From Planctomycetota bacterium (GTDB lineage Bacteria; Planctomycetota; Phycisphaerae; Phycisphaerales; SM1A02): a stretch of DNA of 40,065 nt. Position numbers and translations under genes: made by a program. Location: positions 1 through 40,065 of the forward strand of contig JAAELP010000509.1 in NCBI GenBank assembly GCA_024226535.1. The letters are read 5' to 3'. Under the pieces are notes generated by a model. It searched no databases. It was not told where the DNA came from and saw nothing but the letters and a program-made list of their open reading frames with translations. Of this stretch, positions 23,801 through 30,268 are shown one piece after another (the stretch's first letter is position 1; each line of letters opens with the position of its first letter).

Positions 23801-25469
23801 CGATCAGCTCGTCCCGCTCACGGGCGACAGCGCCGCGCTCTGGGAGGCGTACGAGCAGTTCCGCCAGGAGCTGACGGCACGTGGCGAGGAGGCCGATCGG
23901 CGGGTCGCCGAGGCGGCGGCGAAGCTCGAGGAGCGCTTCGACGCGCTGGCTTCGACGAGCGCATCGACCGAGTTCGACGCCGAGGCGCTCCGCGTCGCCG
24001 TGGACGCCGCGGTGGACGAGGTTCGCACGCGGCTCGAGGAGCGCGAGGCGCAGCTCCGCGCGGACGTCGGGGCCTCGATCAAGAGCATCAACGAGCAGAT
24101 CGTGCCGCTGACCGGCGACAGCGAGGCGCTCTGGGAGTCGTACGAGCGCGTCCGTCGCGAGCTGGTCGAGCGGTGCGACGAGGAGCGAGATCGTCTCGTG
24201 GCGACCGTCGCCCAGATCCAGCAGCGTCTCGAGGAAGTCGCCGCACGGCACGCAACGACGCCGACGGCCGGCGACGCGCCCGTCCCCGACGGCGCGATCG
24301 ACGAGCGGCTCGGGCAGTTCCGCCGCGAGTTCGACGAGCGGATCGAGGCGATCGACGCGTCGCTCGGCATGCTGGCACGGAGCATCGAGGCCGACGTCGC
24401 CGACGGTTCCACCACGACCGCTGGACTCGACGAGGCCGCGCGGCTGCACCTCGCCGACCTCGACAACCGCATCGCGGACGTCACCGCCGAGGTCACGCGT
24501 CTTGCCGACGAGATGACCGCTCCCCCGGAGCCAGGCGAGGCGACGGATCCGGCGCAGCTTGCCGCGCTCGACGCCCGTCTCGACGAGTACCGAAGCGACC
24601 TGGAGCGAACCCGGGCCGAGCTCGAATCGTGCCGCGCTCGCGCCGGCGAGGCGCACGCGACGGTCCACGAGCAGCTTCCCGCCCTCGAGGCGCGTCTGGC
24701 CGAACTCGACGGCGCGCTCGCGGAGCGTGTCGAGGAGTCCAGCCGCGCTGCCCTGGAGCAGTTGCGGGCCGAGGTCGCGCGTCTCGCCACGCCGATCGAG
24801 GGCGAAGCGGTCGATCCGGCCGTCGCCGAGCGGATCGCCGACGTCGACTCCCGCCTCGGCACGACCGTCGATCGCGTGGAGGACCGGATCGCCGAGGCGA
24901 TGGCGCGTTTCGAATCCGGACGCGGCGACGTGGAAGGCTCCATCGACCGCATCGAACAACAGTGCCGCGAGCTGGACACGCAGGTCCGCGCGTCGCTCGA
25001 GGACTTCGAGCGTCGTCTCACGGCCGCCGCGTCGGCACCGGTCGCCTCGACGCCGGCCTCGACTCCGACCCCGGCCCCGGTCAGCCCGCAGCCCGTGGCG
25101 GTTCCCGAATCGCCGCAGGGCGATCACGCCCTCGCCTTCGTCGCCGCGGTGAACAGCGGCGAGCCGGACCACGTCCGCGCGTTCATCATCGAGCACTACG
25201 CGCCGTCCGCGGTCGAGTGCGTCCCGATGGACCAGCGTCTGTCGGTCTATCGCCGCCTGCTGGAGTTGACGCGGGGCATCGAGATCCGCTTCGCGCGGGC
25301 TCAGGGCGCCGAGTCGCTCCGGATGCTCACGCAGGCCCGCGGCGACGGCGGCTGGCACTCCTACGAGTTCCAGTTCGACGCGGTGGCGCCGCACGGGATC
25401 ATCTCGGTCGCCATCGATCCGATCTCGGAGCCGGAGGCGACCCGGATCATGCGTGGCGAGGGCTCGTAG
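17841..25469 (+). CDS. Giant repeat-built coiled-coil protein with C-terminal NTF2-like domain (2,542 aa)
   Basis: The GTG at 17841, with GGAG 9 bases upstream, is the most likely start; the open frame reaches back to 17202 but looks non-coding. Residues ~15-2390 are almost unbroken charged helix (Glu, Arg, Ala, Gln, Asp, Leu), so a long rod or filament is expected. Repeats occur at three scales: 200-300-residue units marked by FHxHADxTR-like sequences (bases ~19327, 20909, 21552, 23008), 22-residue units (21993 to ~22600), and three ~100-residue units with QLVPLTGDSAALWE (23380-24240). A Pro/Ala/Thr linker leads to a ~115-residue C-terminal globular part from about residue 2428 (AFVAAVNSG, VRAFIIEHYAP, WHSYEFQFDAV, ISVAIDP). 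That part resembles the NTF2/SnoaL-like domains found next to hydrolases. No signal peptide or membrane span is seen, so it is probably cytoplasmic. Function unknown; scaffold, chromosome- or division-related and motility roles are all open. Confidence 0.85.
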   Translation: MSQNPSQAGLLNLRVLDPTVVEDLSSELNELIDRASGAASALNEIIAQTEEAHGGARSTSGSLQQRLQLGARLLEALEREGARIEPLLAQFTARASETAEHRARLDEQLDKLRTELKEGLEQLSGERFTCEHSFSRLRAQVTDLTEQLRAGLDALAEQQRSSQAANDELDGQRRAFETQLDSATRAQEETRERLEERVETLQAELEAAVSALRAQRSSAEAGSQALDERVEAVRAEIRSAMQSLEQQHLGNETTTSAIEEQTRAFKAMAGRAAADLEGRRDTAERAVETLDNGLEKFQTEFSAAVAYLETRKREIDHASAALDEKIVGFHALTDETRFDLSEQREANQDTHRRIDPIMDDLERRKGEFERLSQQVETRFQTTADRVEMASRELEYARRTAEEASVRVDSHVASSQHQIDAALRDLAERGAGIDRTNRVTRARVAQSVADLRAVKKAIEVSADEVQEQMGAIQRQVQDAMVELGNERTETSGAVADFHQHADDTREHVETISQRAEDLQNELREAIESFYDRQEQQHRTAMERLEPTLADLERQKHDVAKLTNAVEDRFAEASETQARVEDALTDINSGRDELNQACERLELRASAFRVHLDGAVEELAGQRDEVDLARTRLAEQVAEFDTRLDGAIENIERRIEATRASAMDRVEISVAELTSLRGLVDESARDLHMGMEDLQTRLAAAGTDLERQRSEAAAAAEALRRQADDTDVRMQTAAERSEHIEQEMREIIDRLDQRHAEQERIVADRVEPAATEAQLHAQNAATARNEAERSLREQQARIETSLGAIDVRREELAEVSDQLGRRIAEFNGRLDAASEELTERRDQVDRTGATLETRVADFHVRLGGAIGELQTRIESSQRSSEVRIGDALSELDDMRESASDATNLLADHVAASRADLDAAISDINARKTEMHQTGERLESDLDVFRRRVETASTEHASREAHFDSESRDLMDRIRASVADLGEMRNNVDHAVHALESRTVDLREQLEHANTELGTERTRTQDAVEDFHRHADATRSRLEDIAERSVVIERDIQNAIARIEPVVDDLESRKAASEAMSERMETRFGEVSTRLDGMLDDVQERIEPIVGDLGRVKGEVEAANARLEANIARNQTAIDSALASIEAQRDELAQMGERVDAGRTDIEERCTQAITELNSRIEQSGRTTRESIEMAVTRLRRMQDTTQASAEELQAKIEEASTRFDQLGTELQEQKEHADTAIGEFHRVIDHGTEHLQGITDRSGELEGRLESAVGEFEVRVERECRGLLERIEPAVSELEEQRRLIDRLGRDVEGRFEHSDAHIQEILQDIGGRIEPIVVEYRERSEQADEARRQMADQAREDRAAVERQLAEQREALDRVSTEWRETVDHAVAEQRAELDRVSTDTRETVEQAVAEQRAELGRVSTDTRETVEQAVAEQRAELGRVSTDTRETVEYAVAEQREALDRVSTDTSETIEQVVAEQRAELDRVSTDTRETVERAIAEQREAIDRVSVEQREALDRVSTGTRETVERAAAEQRSELERVFNESRETVEHAMSEQRAEVDRATTESREVVERAIAEQQQVVERVSTESRESVERVERVERIASENRRAIEVAATETRSLVDEAVARIEAHRDELNENGAEITKRLDLFDVRVNDAIGQLQEKVDGSTRNTRDRLETSMNRLRSMQQAADLSTSELQEQIAALKGQLTAAFNELQEQREHADTAVREFHYMAESTRHEVEETLREMEQRVAPAIERLEERHEALVALSAEADARDASLRTDLDTGLAQVRQEIEPLVAHSTELHETVGQIRREVAAHRDATEERVAAAVATLDHRLAETVESLASRDVGISADDVRDSIQASVAEFHGQLDTRDTSLRQDLASAIKRIDAQLVPLTGDSAALWEQHDQIRGALEARAEQAEQKIAEVATTLEQRFDELAAQWSEHAAGTPDADVVRVTVEQAVNDVRRGLEERETQLRADLASTIKGINDQLVPLTGDSAALWEAYEQFRQELTARGEEADRRVAEAAAKLEERFDALASTSASTEFDAEALRVAVDAAVDEVRTRLEEREAQLRADVGASIKSINEQIVPLTGDSEALWESYERVRRELVERCDEERDRLVATVAQIQQRLEEVAARHATTPTAGDAPVPDGAIDERLGQFRREFDERIEAIDASLGMLARSIEADVADGSTTTAGLDEAARLHLADLDNRIADVTAEVTRLADEMTAPPEPGEATDPAQLAALDARLDEYRSDLERTRAELESCRARAGEAHATVHEQLPALEARLAELDGALAERVEESSRAALEQLRAEVARLATPIEGEAVDPAVAERIADVDSRLGTTVDRVEDRIAEAMARFESGRGDVEGSIDRIEQQCRELDTQVRASLEDFERRLTAAASAPVASTPASTPTPAPVSPQPVAVPESPQGDHALAFVAAVNSGEPDHVRAFIIEHYAPSAVECVPMDQRLSVYRRLLELTRGIEIRFARAQGAESLRMLTQARGDGGWHSYEFQFDAVAPHGIISVAIDPISEPEATRIMRGEGS
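21993..22600 (+). repeat. 66-bp tandem repeats encoding 22-residue coiled-coil units
   Basis: The unit codes for AVAEQRAELDRVSTDTRETVEQ and repeats about nine times, with the first four nearly identical in DNA (starts at 21993, 22059, 22125 and 22191). Later copies drift (RAIAEQREAIDRVS, HAMSEQRAEVDRAT), and one has a shortened unit. Twenty-two residues equal two hendecads. Confidence 0.9.
23380..24240 (+). repeat. Three ~300-bp repeats with a conserved VPLTGDSxALWE core
   Basis: The core motif recurs at about 23505-23550, 23805-23850 and 24096-24140, with spacings of 300 and 291 bp. Each unit reads helix, RxDLAxxIKxIxxQ(L/I)VPLTGDSxALWE, then a helix ending in (R/Q)RFDEL-type sequence. The Pro-Leu-Thr-Gly break in an otherwise helical rod is strictly kept. 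Confidence 0.9.
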
Positions 25470-25655
25470 AGGAGCCCGGTTCGTGTTCTGCTAGGGTCCG
25501 ATGGGCCTTTCCGCGGGCGATCGCACGGTCGTCGGCGTCACCTGTGGCTCTAAGTGATGCCCGGGTCTAGACTTCGGACAGAGGAATTGGCCTGATCGGA
25601 CCCGTGGTGGTGAAACGGGCGCCGTGCAAGAAAGGGTCCCTTGGAAGAGTCGTTC

Positions 25656-26261
25656 ATGGCCGAGCGCCAAGCCCGCCCGAACTGGGTGGAGAAGCAGCTA
25701 TTCACAACCGGGGAGGCCGCCGAAGTCTGCCGCGTTTCGCAGCAGACGATTATCCGTTGCTTCGACAGCGGTCGATTGGAAGGGTACCGCGTACCCGGCT
25801 CGCGCTTCCGGAAGATCCCGCGCGACGCGCTGCTGCGTTTCATGCGGGCCAACGCCATCGCGACCGACCTGCTGGAAGGCACGACGGTACGCGTGCTCGT
25901 CGTCCACAACGACCGGTCGATCCTCGATCGCATCAGCGAAGCGCTCGCCATCGAGGATCGCCTCGAGGTCACGACCGCGAGCACCGGCTACGACGCGGGC
26001 GTGCTCACGGAGCGGGTGAAACCTCATCTCATCATGCTCGACACGTTCCTGCCCGACGTGAACGGCAGCCTCGTGTGCGACCGCATCAAGGACAACCCCG
26101 ACCTGCGGGACACGAAGGTCTTGTTCTTCGACGGCGACCGCGGCGGCGCCAAGAACAAGGTGGACGCGTACGCGGCCGAGAGCGGGGCCGACGGCGTTGT
26201 GCGGAAACCGTACGGTGGACGCAAGCTCGTCAACCAGGTCCGAGCGCTGGTCCAGTTGTAG
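25656..26261 (+). CDS. HTH (excisionase/MerR-like)-receiver protein with degenerate receiver
   Basis: The ATG at 25656 has GGAAGAG 6 bases upstream, giving 201 residues. Residues ~15-65 form a winged helix of the excisionase/BldC type (LFTTGEAAEVCRVSQQTIIRCFDSGRLEGYRVPGSRFRKIPRDALLRF in outline). Residues ~78-200 form a response-regulator receiver. The phosphoacceptor D129 (HLIMLDTFLPD) and the lysine K184 (VRKPY) are kept. The acidic pocket reads H84-N85-D86 instead of D-D/E, and the Thr/Ser switch position is Asp (FFDGD, residue 159). Phosphorylation may therefore be altered or absent. No sensor kinase is nearby. It follows the giant coiled-coil gene after a 186-base gap, probably with its own promoter. 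Confidence 0.85.
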   Translation: MAERQARPNWVEKQLFTTGEAAEVCRVSQQTIIRCFDSGRLEGYRVPGSRFRKIPRDALLRFMRANAIATDLLEGTTVRVLVVHNDRSILDRISEALAIEDRLEVTTASTGYDAGVLTERVKPHLIMLDTFLPDVNGSLVCDRIKDNPDLRDTKVLFFDGDRGGAKNKVDAYAAESGADGVVRKPYGGRKLVNQVRALVQL

Positions 26262-26349
26262 CGCCGGATCCTTCTCTGGAAACGAGGCGGGACCAAAGGG
26301 GGTCGGGTTCCCATGGCCCGGCCGCGACGTGCCCCGGATAATCTCCGTC

Positions 26350-26886
26350 ATGGTGTTTATTCCCGCCACCGGCGCCCGGATGGCGCTCGCCGCCTGCGCG
26401 GCCGCGGTCGTGCTTGCGTCGTGCGCGCCCCGCGCGCCGCGGGACGCCGGCGCGGCGAACGACGCGGATCTCGAGGCCGCCGAGTACCACGTCCGGCTCC
26501 CGATGGAGCGGGTCGAGGACGTGATGGCGGGCAAGCTCGCCCACGCCAAAGCGTTGCTGGAGGGGCTCGCGTTGGAGGACTTCGGCCAGATCGAGGCCAA
26601 CGCCGGGGATCTCAGCCAGCTCAGCGAGGAGGCGGGCTGGCGCGTGCACGCGACGCCGGCCTACGGGATCCACAGCGACGCGTTCCGCGTGACCACCGAC
26701 GCCATGGCCGAGCACGCCCGCCAGCGCGACATGGCGGCGGTGCTGGACGACTACGTCCGGATGACGCGGTCATGCATCGCCTGTCACAGCTACATGCGCG
26801 GCGAAGGGCTCTACCACGAGGTCCCGGGGAAGGTGAGCCTGGCGGTGCCGTCGTTGCTCAACGTCGAGGAGCGGTCGGAGGAGTGA
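26350..26886 (+). CDS. Cytochrome c'/c-556-like lipoprotein
   Basis: The ATG at 26350 gives a 178-residue product with a lipoprotein signal (MALAACAAAVVLASC, lipobox LASC). An internal ATG at 26380 would also fit. The mature part is helical. Near the C-terminus it has one haem c attachment site, CIACH, preceded by VRMTRSCIACH, as in cytochrome c' and c-556 proteins where CxxCH lies in the last helix. It is likely attached to the outer face of the cytoplasmic membrane. Its location beside an Rrf2 regulator and nosZ suggests a role in electron transfer to N2O reductase or in binding NO, but neither can be read from the sequence. It converges with the Rrf2 gene with an 11-base gap. Confidence 0.8.
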   Translation: MVFIPATGARMALAACAAAVVLASCAPRAPRDAGAANDADLEAAEYHVRLPMERVEDVMAGKLAHAKALLEGLALEDFGQIEANAGDLSQLSEEAGWRVHATPAYGIHSDAFRVTTDAMAEHARQRDMAAVLDDYVRMTRSCIACHSYMRGEGLYHEVPGKVSLAVPSLLNVEERSEE

Positions 26887-26897
26887 TCCAAGGGGCG

Positions 26898-27311
26898 TCA
26901 CCCGGGCTCGCGCGGACGCAGATCGGCGAGCGAGGATCCGAGGAGGCGGTCGAGGGCCGACTGGAGCCCGGTCAGCTTGTCGTGCAGGGGACAGGGATCG
27001 CCCGTGCCGCAGATTCCGCCGCCGAACGGGCACCGGGGGTCTTCATCGACGCGATCCTCGAAGTGGTGGACGACCTCCCCGAGCTGGATCCGGTCGGGCG
27101 GGCGAGTGAGGGCGAAGCCGCCGCGGGGGCCACGCCAGCCGGTGACGAGCCCGGCGCCGGCGAGCTGAGAGAGTATCTTGGCGACGAACGGCCGCGGCTG
27201 GCCGCAGGCGTCGGCGATCTCCGTGGCCGAGACCCGCGGAACCTCGCGATCATGGGCCTCGACGAGGCAGGCGAGCGCGGCCAGGGCGCAGAGGGTCTGG
27301 CTCGAGAACAT
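26898..27311 (-). CDS. Rrf2-family Fe-S regulator divergent from nosZ
   Basis: The 137-residue protein has the Rrf2 winged helix (SATEIADACGQPRPFVAKILSQLAGAGLVTGWRGPRGGFALTR) and three cysteines, C94, C101 and C107, in CPFGGGICGTGDPCPLHDKL. This is the position of the iron-sulfur ligands in NsrR and IscR, although the first spacing is Cx6C rather than Cx5C. NsrR-type members lose repression when nitric oxide attacks the cluster. The divergent position relative to nosZ, with 166 bases between starts, suggests that it controls the nos operon and itself. A second Rrf2 gene at 38452 shares the same cysteine motif. Start ATG at 27311. Confidence 0.88.
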   Translation of the reverse strand: MFSSQTLCALAALACLVEAHDREVPRVSATEIADACGQPRPFVAKILSQLAGAGLVTGWRGPRGGFALTRPPDRIQLGEVVHHFEDRVDEDPRCPFGGGICGTGDPCPLHDKLTGLQSALDRLLGSSLADLRPREPG

Positions 27312-27477
27312 TTCGTCCGCTCGGGGGGAGCATACCCTGATCAGCAGGCATATACGAATAGCGGGTCCAGATTTCTTGATTTATTCACCGGTCTGTGATA
27401 GCGTCCGCGCGGTCGCCGGGGAGGGCACCCGACGCATCCATCGTTCTCTCACCCACGCAGCACAAGGGCAACTCCCA
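27312..27477. promoter_or_regulatory. Divergent Rrf2/nosZ control region
   Basis: This AT-richer gap holds both promoters. Visible elements are an 8-bp palindrome CTGATCAG (about 27337-27344), GAATAG-CGG at 27356-27364 and TTCTTGATT at 27373-27381. The last two resemble parts of the dyad in front of the second Rrf2 gene (GAATAGGCGG and TTCTTGAAT at 39029-39043). A TTGAT half-site is also compatible with an FNR/CRP-type factor. No strong -35/-10 pair can be assigned. Confidence 0.4.
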
Positions 27478-29514
27478 ATGAAGCGCGTACTCGCAGTGAT
27501 GGTCGGCATCTTGATGATCGGCTTCCTCCTCCTTCCCGGTTGCGGCGGCGGTGAGTCCGACGGCGGCGACGCAAAGCCGGTGGCGCGCACCACCAACGGC
27601 AACGGCCTCGGTGGCGACGCGGCCCAGGTCGCCAAGGACCGCGACCTCACGCCCGACGACGTGGTCGCGGCCCTGAAGACCTACATGCCGACGGGTCGTC
27701 ACGATCCGTACATCATGTTCGCCTCCGGCGGGCACTCGGGGCAGGTGTTCGTCATCGGCGTGCCGTCGATGCGTCTGCTGCGCGTGATCGGGGTGTTCAC
27801 GCCCGAGCCGTGGCAGGGTTGGGGATACGGGATCGGCAACGAGATCCTCGCCGACGGTGCGATCGACGGCCACGAGCTGACGTGGGGAGATACGCACCAC
27901 CCGGCGCTGAGCGAAACGGGCGGCGACTACGACGGCCAGTTCTGCTTCATCAACGACAAGGCCAACGCCCGCGTCGCGGTCATCGACCTGCGCGACTTCG
28001 AGACCAAGCAGATCGTCAACAACCCCATCGCGCTCAACGATCACGGCGGCACGATGGTGACCCCCGATTCCGAGTGGATCATCGAGGGCGGCCAGTACGG
28101 CTCGCCGCTCGCCGGCGAGTATGCCCCGATCGACGAGTACAACGAGTCGTTCAAGGGCATGGTCACGCTGTGGAAGTTCGACCGGAAGAAGGGGCGCATC
28201 GACCCCAGCAAGTCCTTCGCCATGGAGCTGCCGCCGTACTGGCAGGATCTCTTCGACGCCGGCAAGAAGGTCAGCGAGGGCTGGATCTTCGGCAACTCGT
28301 TCAACACGGAGTTGGCGACCGGCGCCAAGGAGATCGGCGACACGAGCTTCTTCGAGGCCGGTGTGAGCCAGCGTGACAACGACTACCTGCACATCATCAA
28401 CCTGAAGAAGGCCGTGCAGGTCTACGAGGCGGGCAAGGTAGAGAAGATCAAGGGCATGCCCGTCATCAGCCTCGACACGGCTCTCGCCGAGGAGTTGCTC
28501 TACTTCGCGCCGGAGCCCAAGAGCCCCCACGGCGTCGACGTCACCCCGGGCGGCGAGTACCTCGTCGTCTCCGGCAAGCTGGATCCGCACGTCACGATCT
28601 ACAGCTTCGACAAGATCCAGGAGGCGATCGCCGCCAAGAACTGGACCAAGGAGCAGTACGGCGTGCCGGTGCTCGACTTCGACGCCGTCGTCGAGGCGCA
28701 GGTCGAGGTCGGCCTCGGACCGCTGCACACGCAGTTCGACGACAAGGGTTATGCGTACACCTCGCTGTTCCTCGTGCCCGCGGTGGCGCGGTGGACGCTC
28801 GGTGGCAACTACAGCGACCTGCACGACGAGGCGGATTGGGAGCTGATCCAGCAGGCGAACTGCCACTACAACATCGGCCACCTCGTCGCCGCCGAGGGTG
28901 ACACGGTCAGCCCCGACGGCAAGTTCCTCGTCGCCCTCAACAAGTGGTCGATCGACCGCTTCTTCCCGACGGGGCCGCTGCTCCCGCAGAACTTCCAGCT
29001 CATGGACATCGACAACACGGGCGACGACATCAAGCTCCTGTACGACATGCCCATCGGCATCGGCGAGCCGCACTACGCGCAGATCATCAAGGCCGACAAG
29101 CTCGATCCCTGGAAGGTCTATCCGGAGATCGGCTGGGACCCGGTGGCCCAGCGCGTCGACATCAACGCGCCGCAGCCGGGTCGGGAGCGCATCGAGCGCA
29201 ACGGCAGCACCGTCGAGATCTACATGACCGCGGTTCGCAGCCACTTCGTGCCCGAGCACGTGACGGTTCGCGAGGGCGACCACGTGATCTGGCACATCAC
29301 GAACGTGGAGACGGCCCAGGATGCGACGCACGGCTTCGCCCTGCCGGTGTTCAACGTGAACCTGAGCCTCGAACCCGGCGAGACGGGAACGTTCGAGTTC
29401 ACCGCGGACAAGGCCGGCACGTACAGCTACTACTGCTCCGAGTTCTGCTCGGCGCTGCACCTGGAGATGACCGGCTACTTCTTCGTGGAGCCGAAACAAC
29501 AGGCCAGTCGCTGA
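27478..29514 (+). CDS. nosZ: Nitrous-oxide reductase, clade II (Sec-exported) NosZ
   Basis: NosZ reduces N2O to N2 in the periplasm using a CuZ [4Cu-S] centre and a CuA electron-entry site. The ATG at 27478 gives 678 residues with a lipoprotein-like Sec signal (LAVMVGILMIGFLLLPGC). The twin-arginine motif of clade I is absent, which marks clade II. CuZ histidines are seen in DTHHP, LNDHGG, KSPHGVDV, GPLHTQF and NIGHL. The C-terminal cupredoxin domain holds CuA: ATHGF, then C653-SEF-C657-SALH661-LEM664. The long open frame upstream to 27178 overlaps the antisense Rrf2 gene and is not used. It is first in nosZ-B-D-F-Y-L. The Pro-Gly-Cys lipobox suggests a membrane-tethered form. Confidence 0.97.
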   Translation: MKRVLAVMVGILMIGFLLLPGCGGGESDGGDAKPVARTTNGNGLGGDAAQVAKDRDLTPDDVVAALKTYMPTGRHDPYIMFASGGHSGQVFVIGVPSMRLLRVIGVFTPEPWQGWGYGIGNEILADGAIDGHELTWGDTHHPALSETGGDYDGQFCFINDKANARVAVIDLRDFETKQIVNNPIALNDHGGTMVTPDSEWIIEGGQYGSPLAGEYAPIDEYNESFKGMVTLWKFDRKKGRIDPSKSFAMELPPYWQDLFDAGKKVSEGWIFGNSFNTELATGAKEIGDTSFFEAGVSQRDNDYLHIINLKKAVQVYEAGKVEKIKGMPVISLDTALAEELLYFAPEPKSPHGVDVTPGGEYLVVSGKLDPHVTIYSFDKIQEAIAAKNWTKEQYGVPVLDFDAVVEAQVEVGLGPLHTQFDDKGYAYTSLFLVPAVARWTLGGNYSDLHDEADWELIQQANCHYNIGHLVAAEGDTVSPDGKFLVALNKWSIDRFFPTGPLLPQNFQLMDIDNTGDDIKLLYDMPIGIGEPHYAQIIKADKLDPWKVYPEIGWDPVAQRVDINAPQPGRERIERNGSTVEIYMTAVRSHFVPEHVTVREGDHVIWHITNVETAQDATHGFALPVFNVNLSLEPGETGTFEFTADKAGTYSYYCSEFCSALHLEMTGYFFVEPKQQASR

Positions 29515-29608
29515 TTTCGAACCTTCCGTGAACGATCCGGGCTCGGATCCGCCCCTCGGGGCGGGTCCGGCGCCGATCGTCCGCGGGCCTCGGGCAGGAG
29601 TGCGCGTG

Positions 29609-30268
29609 ATGGCTAAGTTCCTCGACAAGGTGATGGGGCCCAAGATCCCGCCGGACGAACTGGCGAGGAACGGGGCTCGGTACCGAACACCCACGGTCAT
29701 CTTCACGTTCGCGCGGATCGCGTTGCTGATCTCGATCTTCGTGCCGTACTGGAGCATGCGCCTCGAGGCACCGCAGTATCCCGACGGCCTCCACGTCTCC
29801 GCGTACGTGAACCGGCTCACGGGCGACGTCAAGGAGATCGACGGGCTGAACCACTACATCGGGATGCGCCCGCTCGAGGAAGCGGCGCAGCTCGAGCGAT
29901 CGCTCTCGATCTGGGCGATCATCGCGCTCATGTTCCTCGTCGAGGGAGCGGTGGTCATCCGCACGCACTGGGCGGCGGTGCTCCTGCTGCCGGCGATCCT
30001 GTTCCCGCCGTTCTTCCTGCTGGACCTCTTCTTCTGGCTGAGCAACTTCGGGCAGAACCTCGATCCCGCGGCGCCCCTCTCCGGCGCGATCGATCCGTTC
30101 ACGCCACCGGTGCTGGGGACCGGGGTCATCGGGCAGTTCAAGACCATCGCGCGGCCGGGGCCGGGGCTCATCCTCGCCTCCATCGCCTCGGTGCTGCTCA
30201 TCGCGGGGCTCTTCTTCCATCGCCGCGCGTTCAAGCCGCTGGTCGATCGGGAGACGGCGGGTGCGTGA
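29609..30268 (+). CDS. nosB: NosB-like membrane protein of the clade II nos cluster
   Basis: The ATG at 29609 has AGGAG 8 bases upstream and gives 219 residues; an earlier in-frame GTG at 29528 has no ribosome site and adds a Pro/Gly-rich stretch. Four membrane helices are visible, at about residues 30-50, 98-115, 120-140 and 186-205. A polar loop after the first contains EAPQYPDGLHVSAYVNRLTGDVKEIDGLNHYIGM. A membrane protein of this type directly follows nosZ in clade II operons (NosB). Its exact role, in electron supply or maturation, is not established. It overlaps the nosD start by 8 bases. The symbol rests on position and recalled family resemblance. Confidence 0.75.
   Translation: MAKFLDKVMGPKIPPDELARNGARYRTPTVIFTFARIALLISIFVPYWSMRLEAPQYPDGLHVSAYVNRLTGDVKEIDGLNHYIGMRPLEEAAQLERSLSIWAIIALMFLVEGAVVIRTHWAAVLLLPAILFPPFFLLDLFFWLSNFGQNLDPAAPLSGAIDPFTPPVLGTGVIGQFKTIARPGPGLILASIASVLLIAGLFFHRRAFKPLVDRETAGA

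Noticed and set aside
18321..25394. Very long minus-strand open frames (over 1,100 codons each) opposite the giant coiled-coil gene
   Set aside because: They are mirror images created by GC-rich codon bias and repeat structure. They have no ribosome sites and their composition follows the plus-strand gene.
27385..29832. 815-codon minus-strand frame opposite nosZ
   Set aside because: nosZ is certain on the plus strand; the reverse reading is Asp/Val/Arg-rich and has no family.
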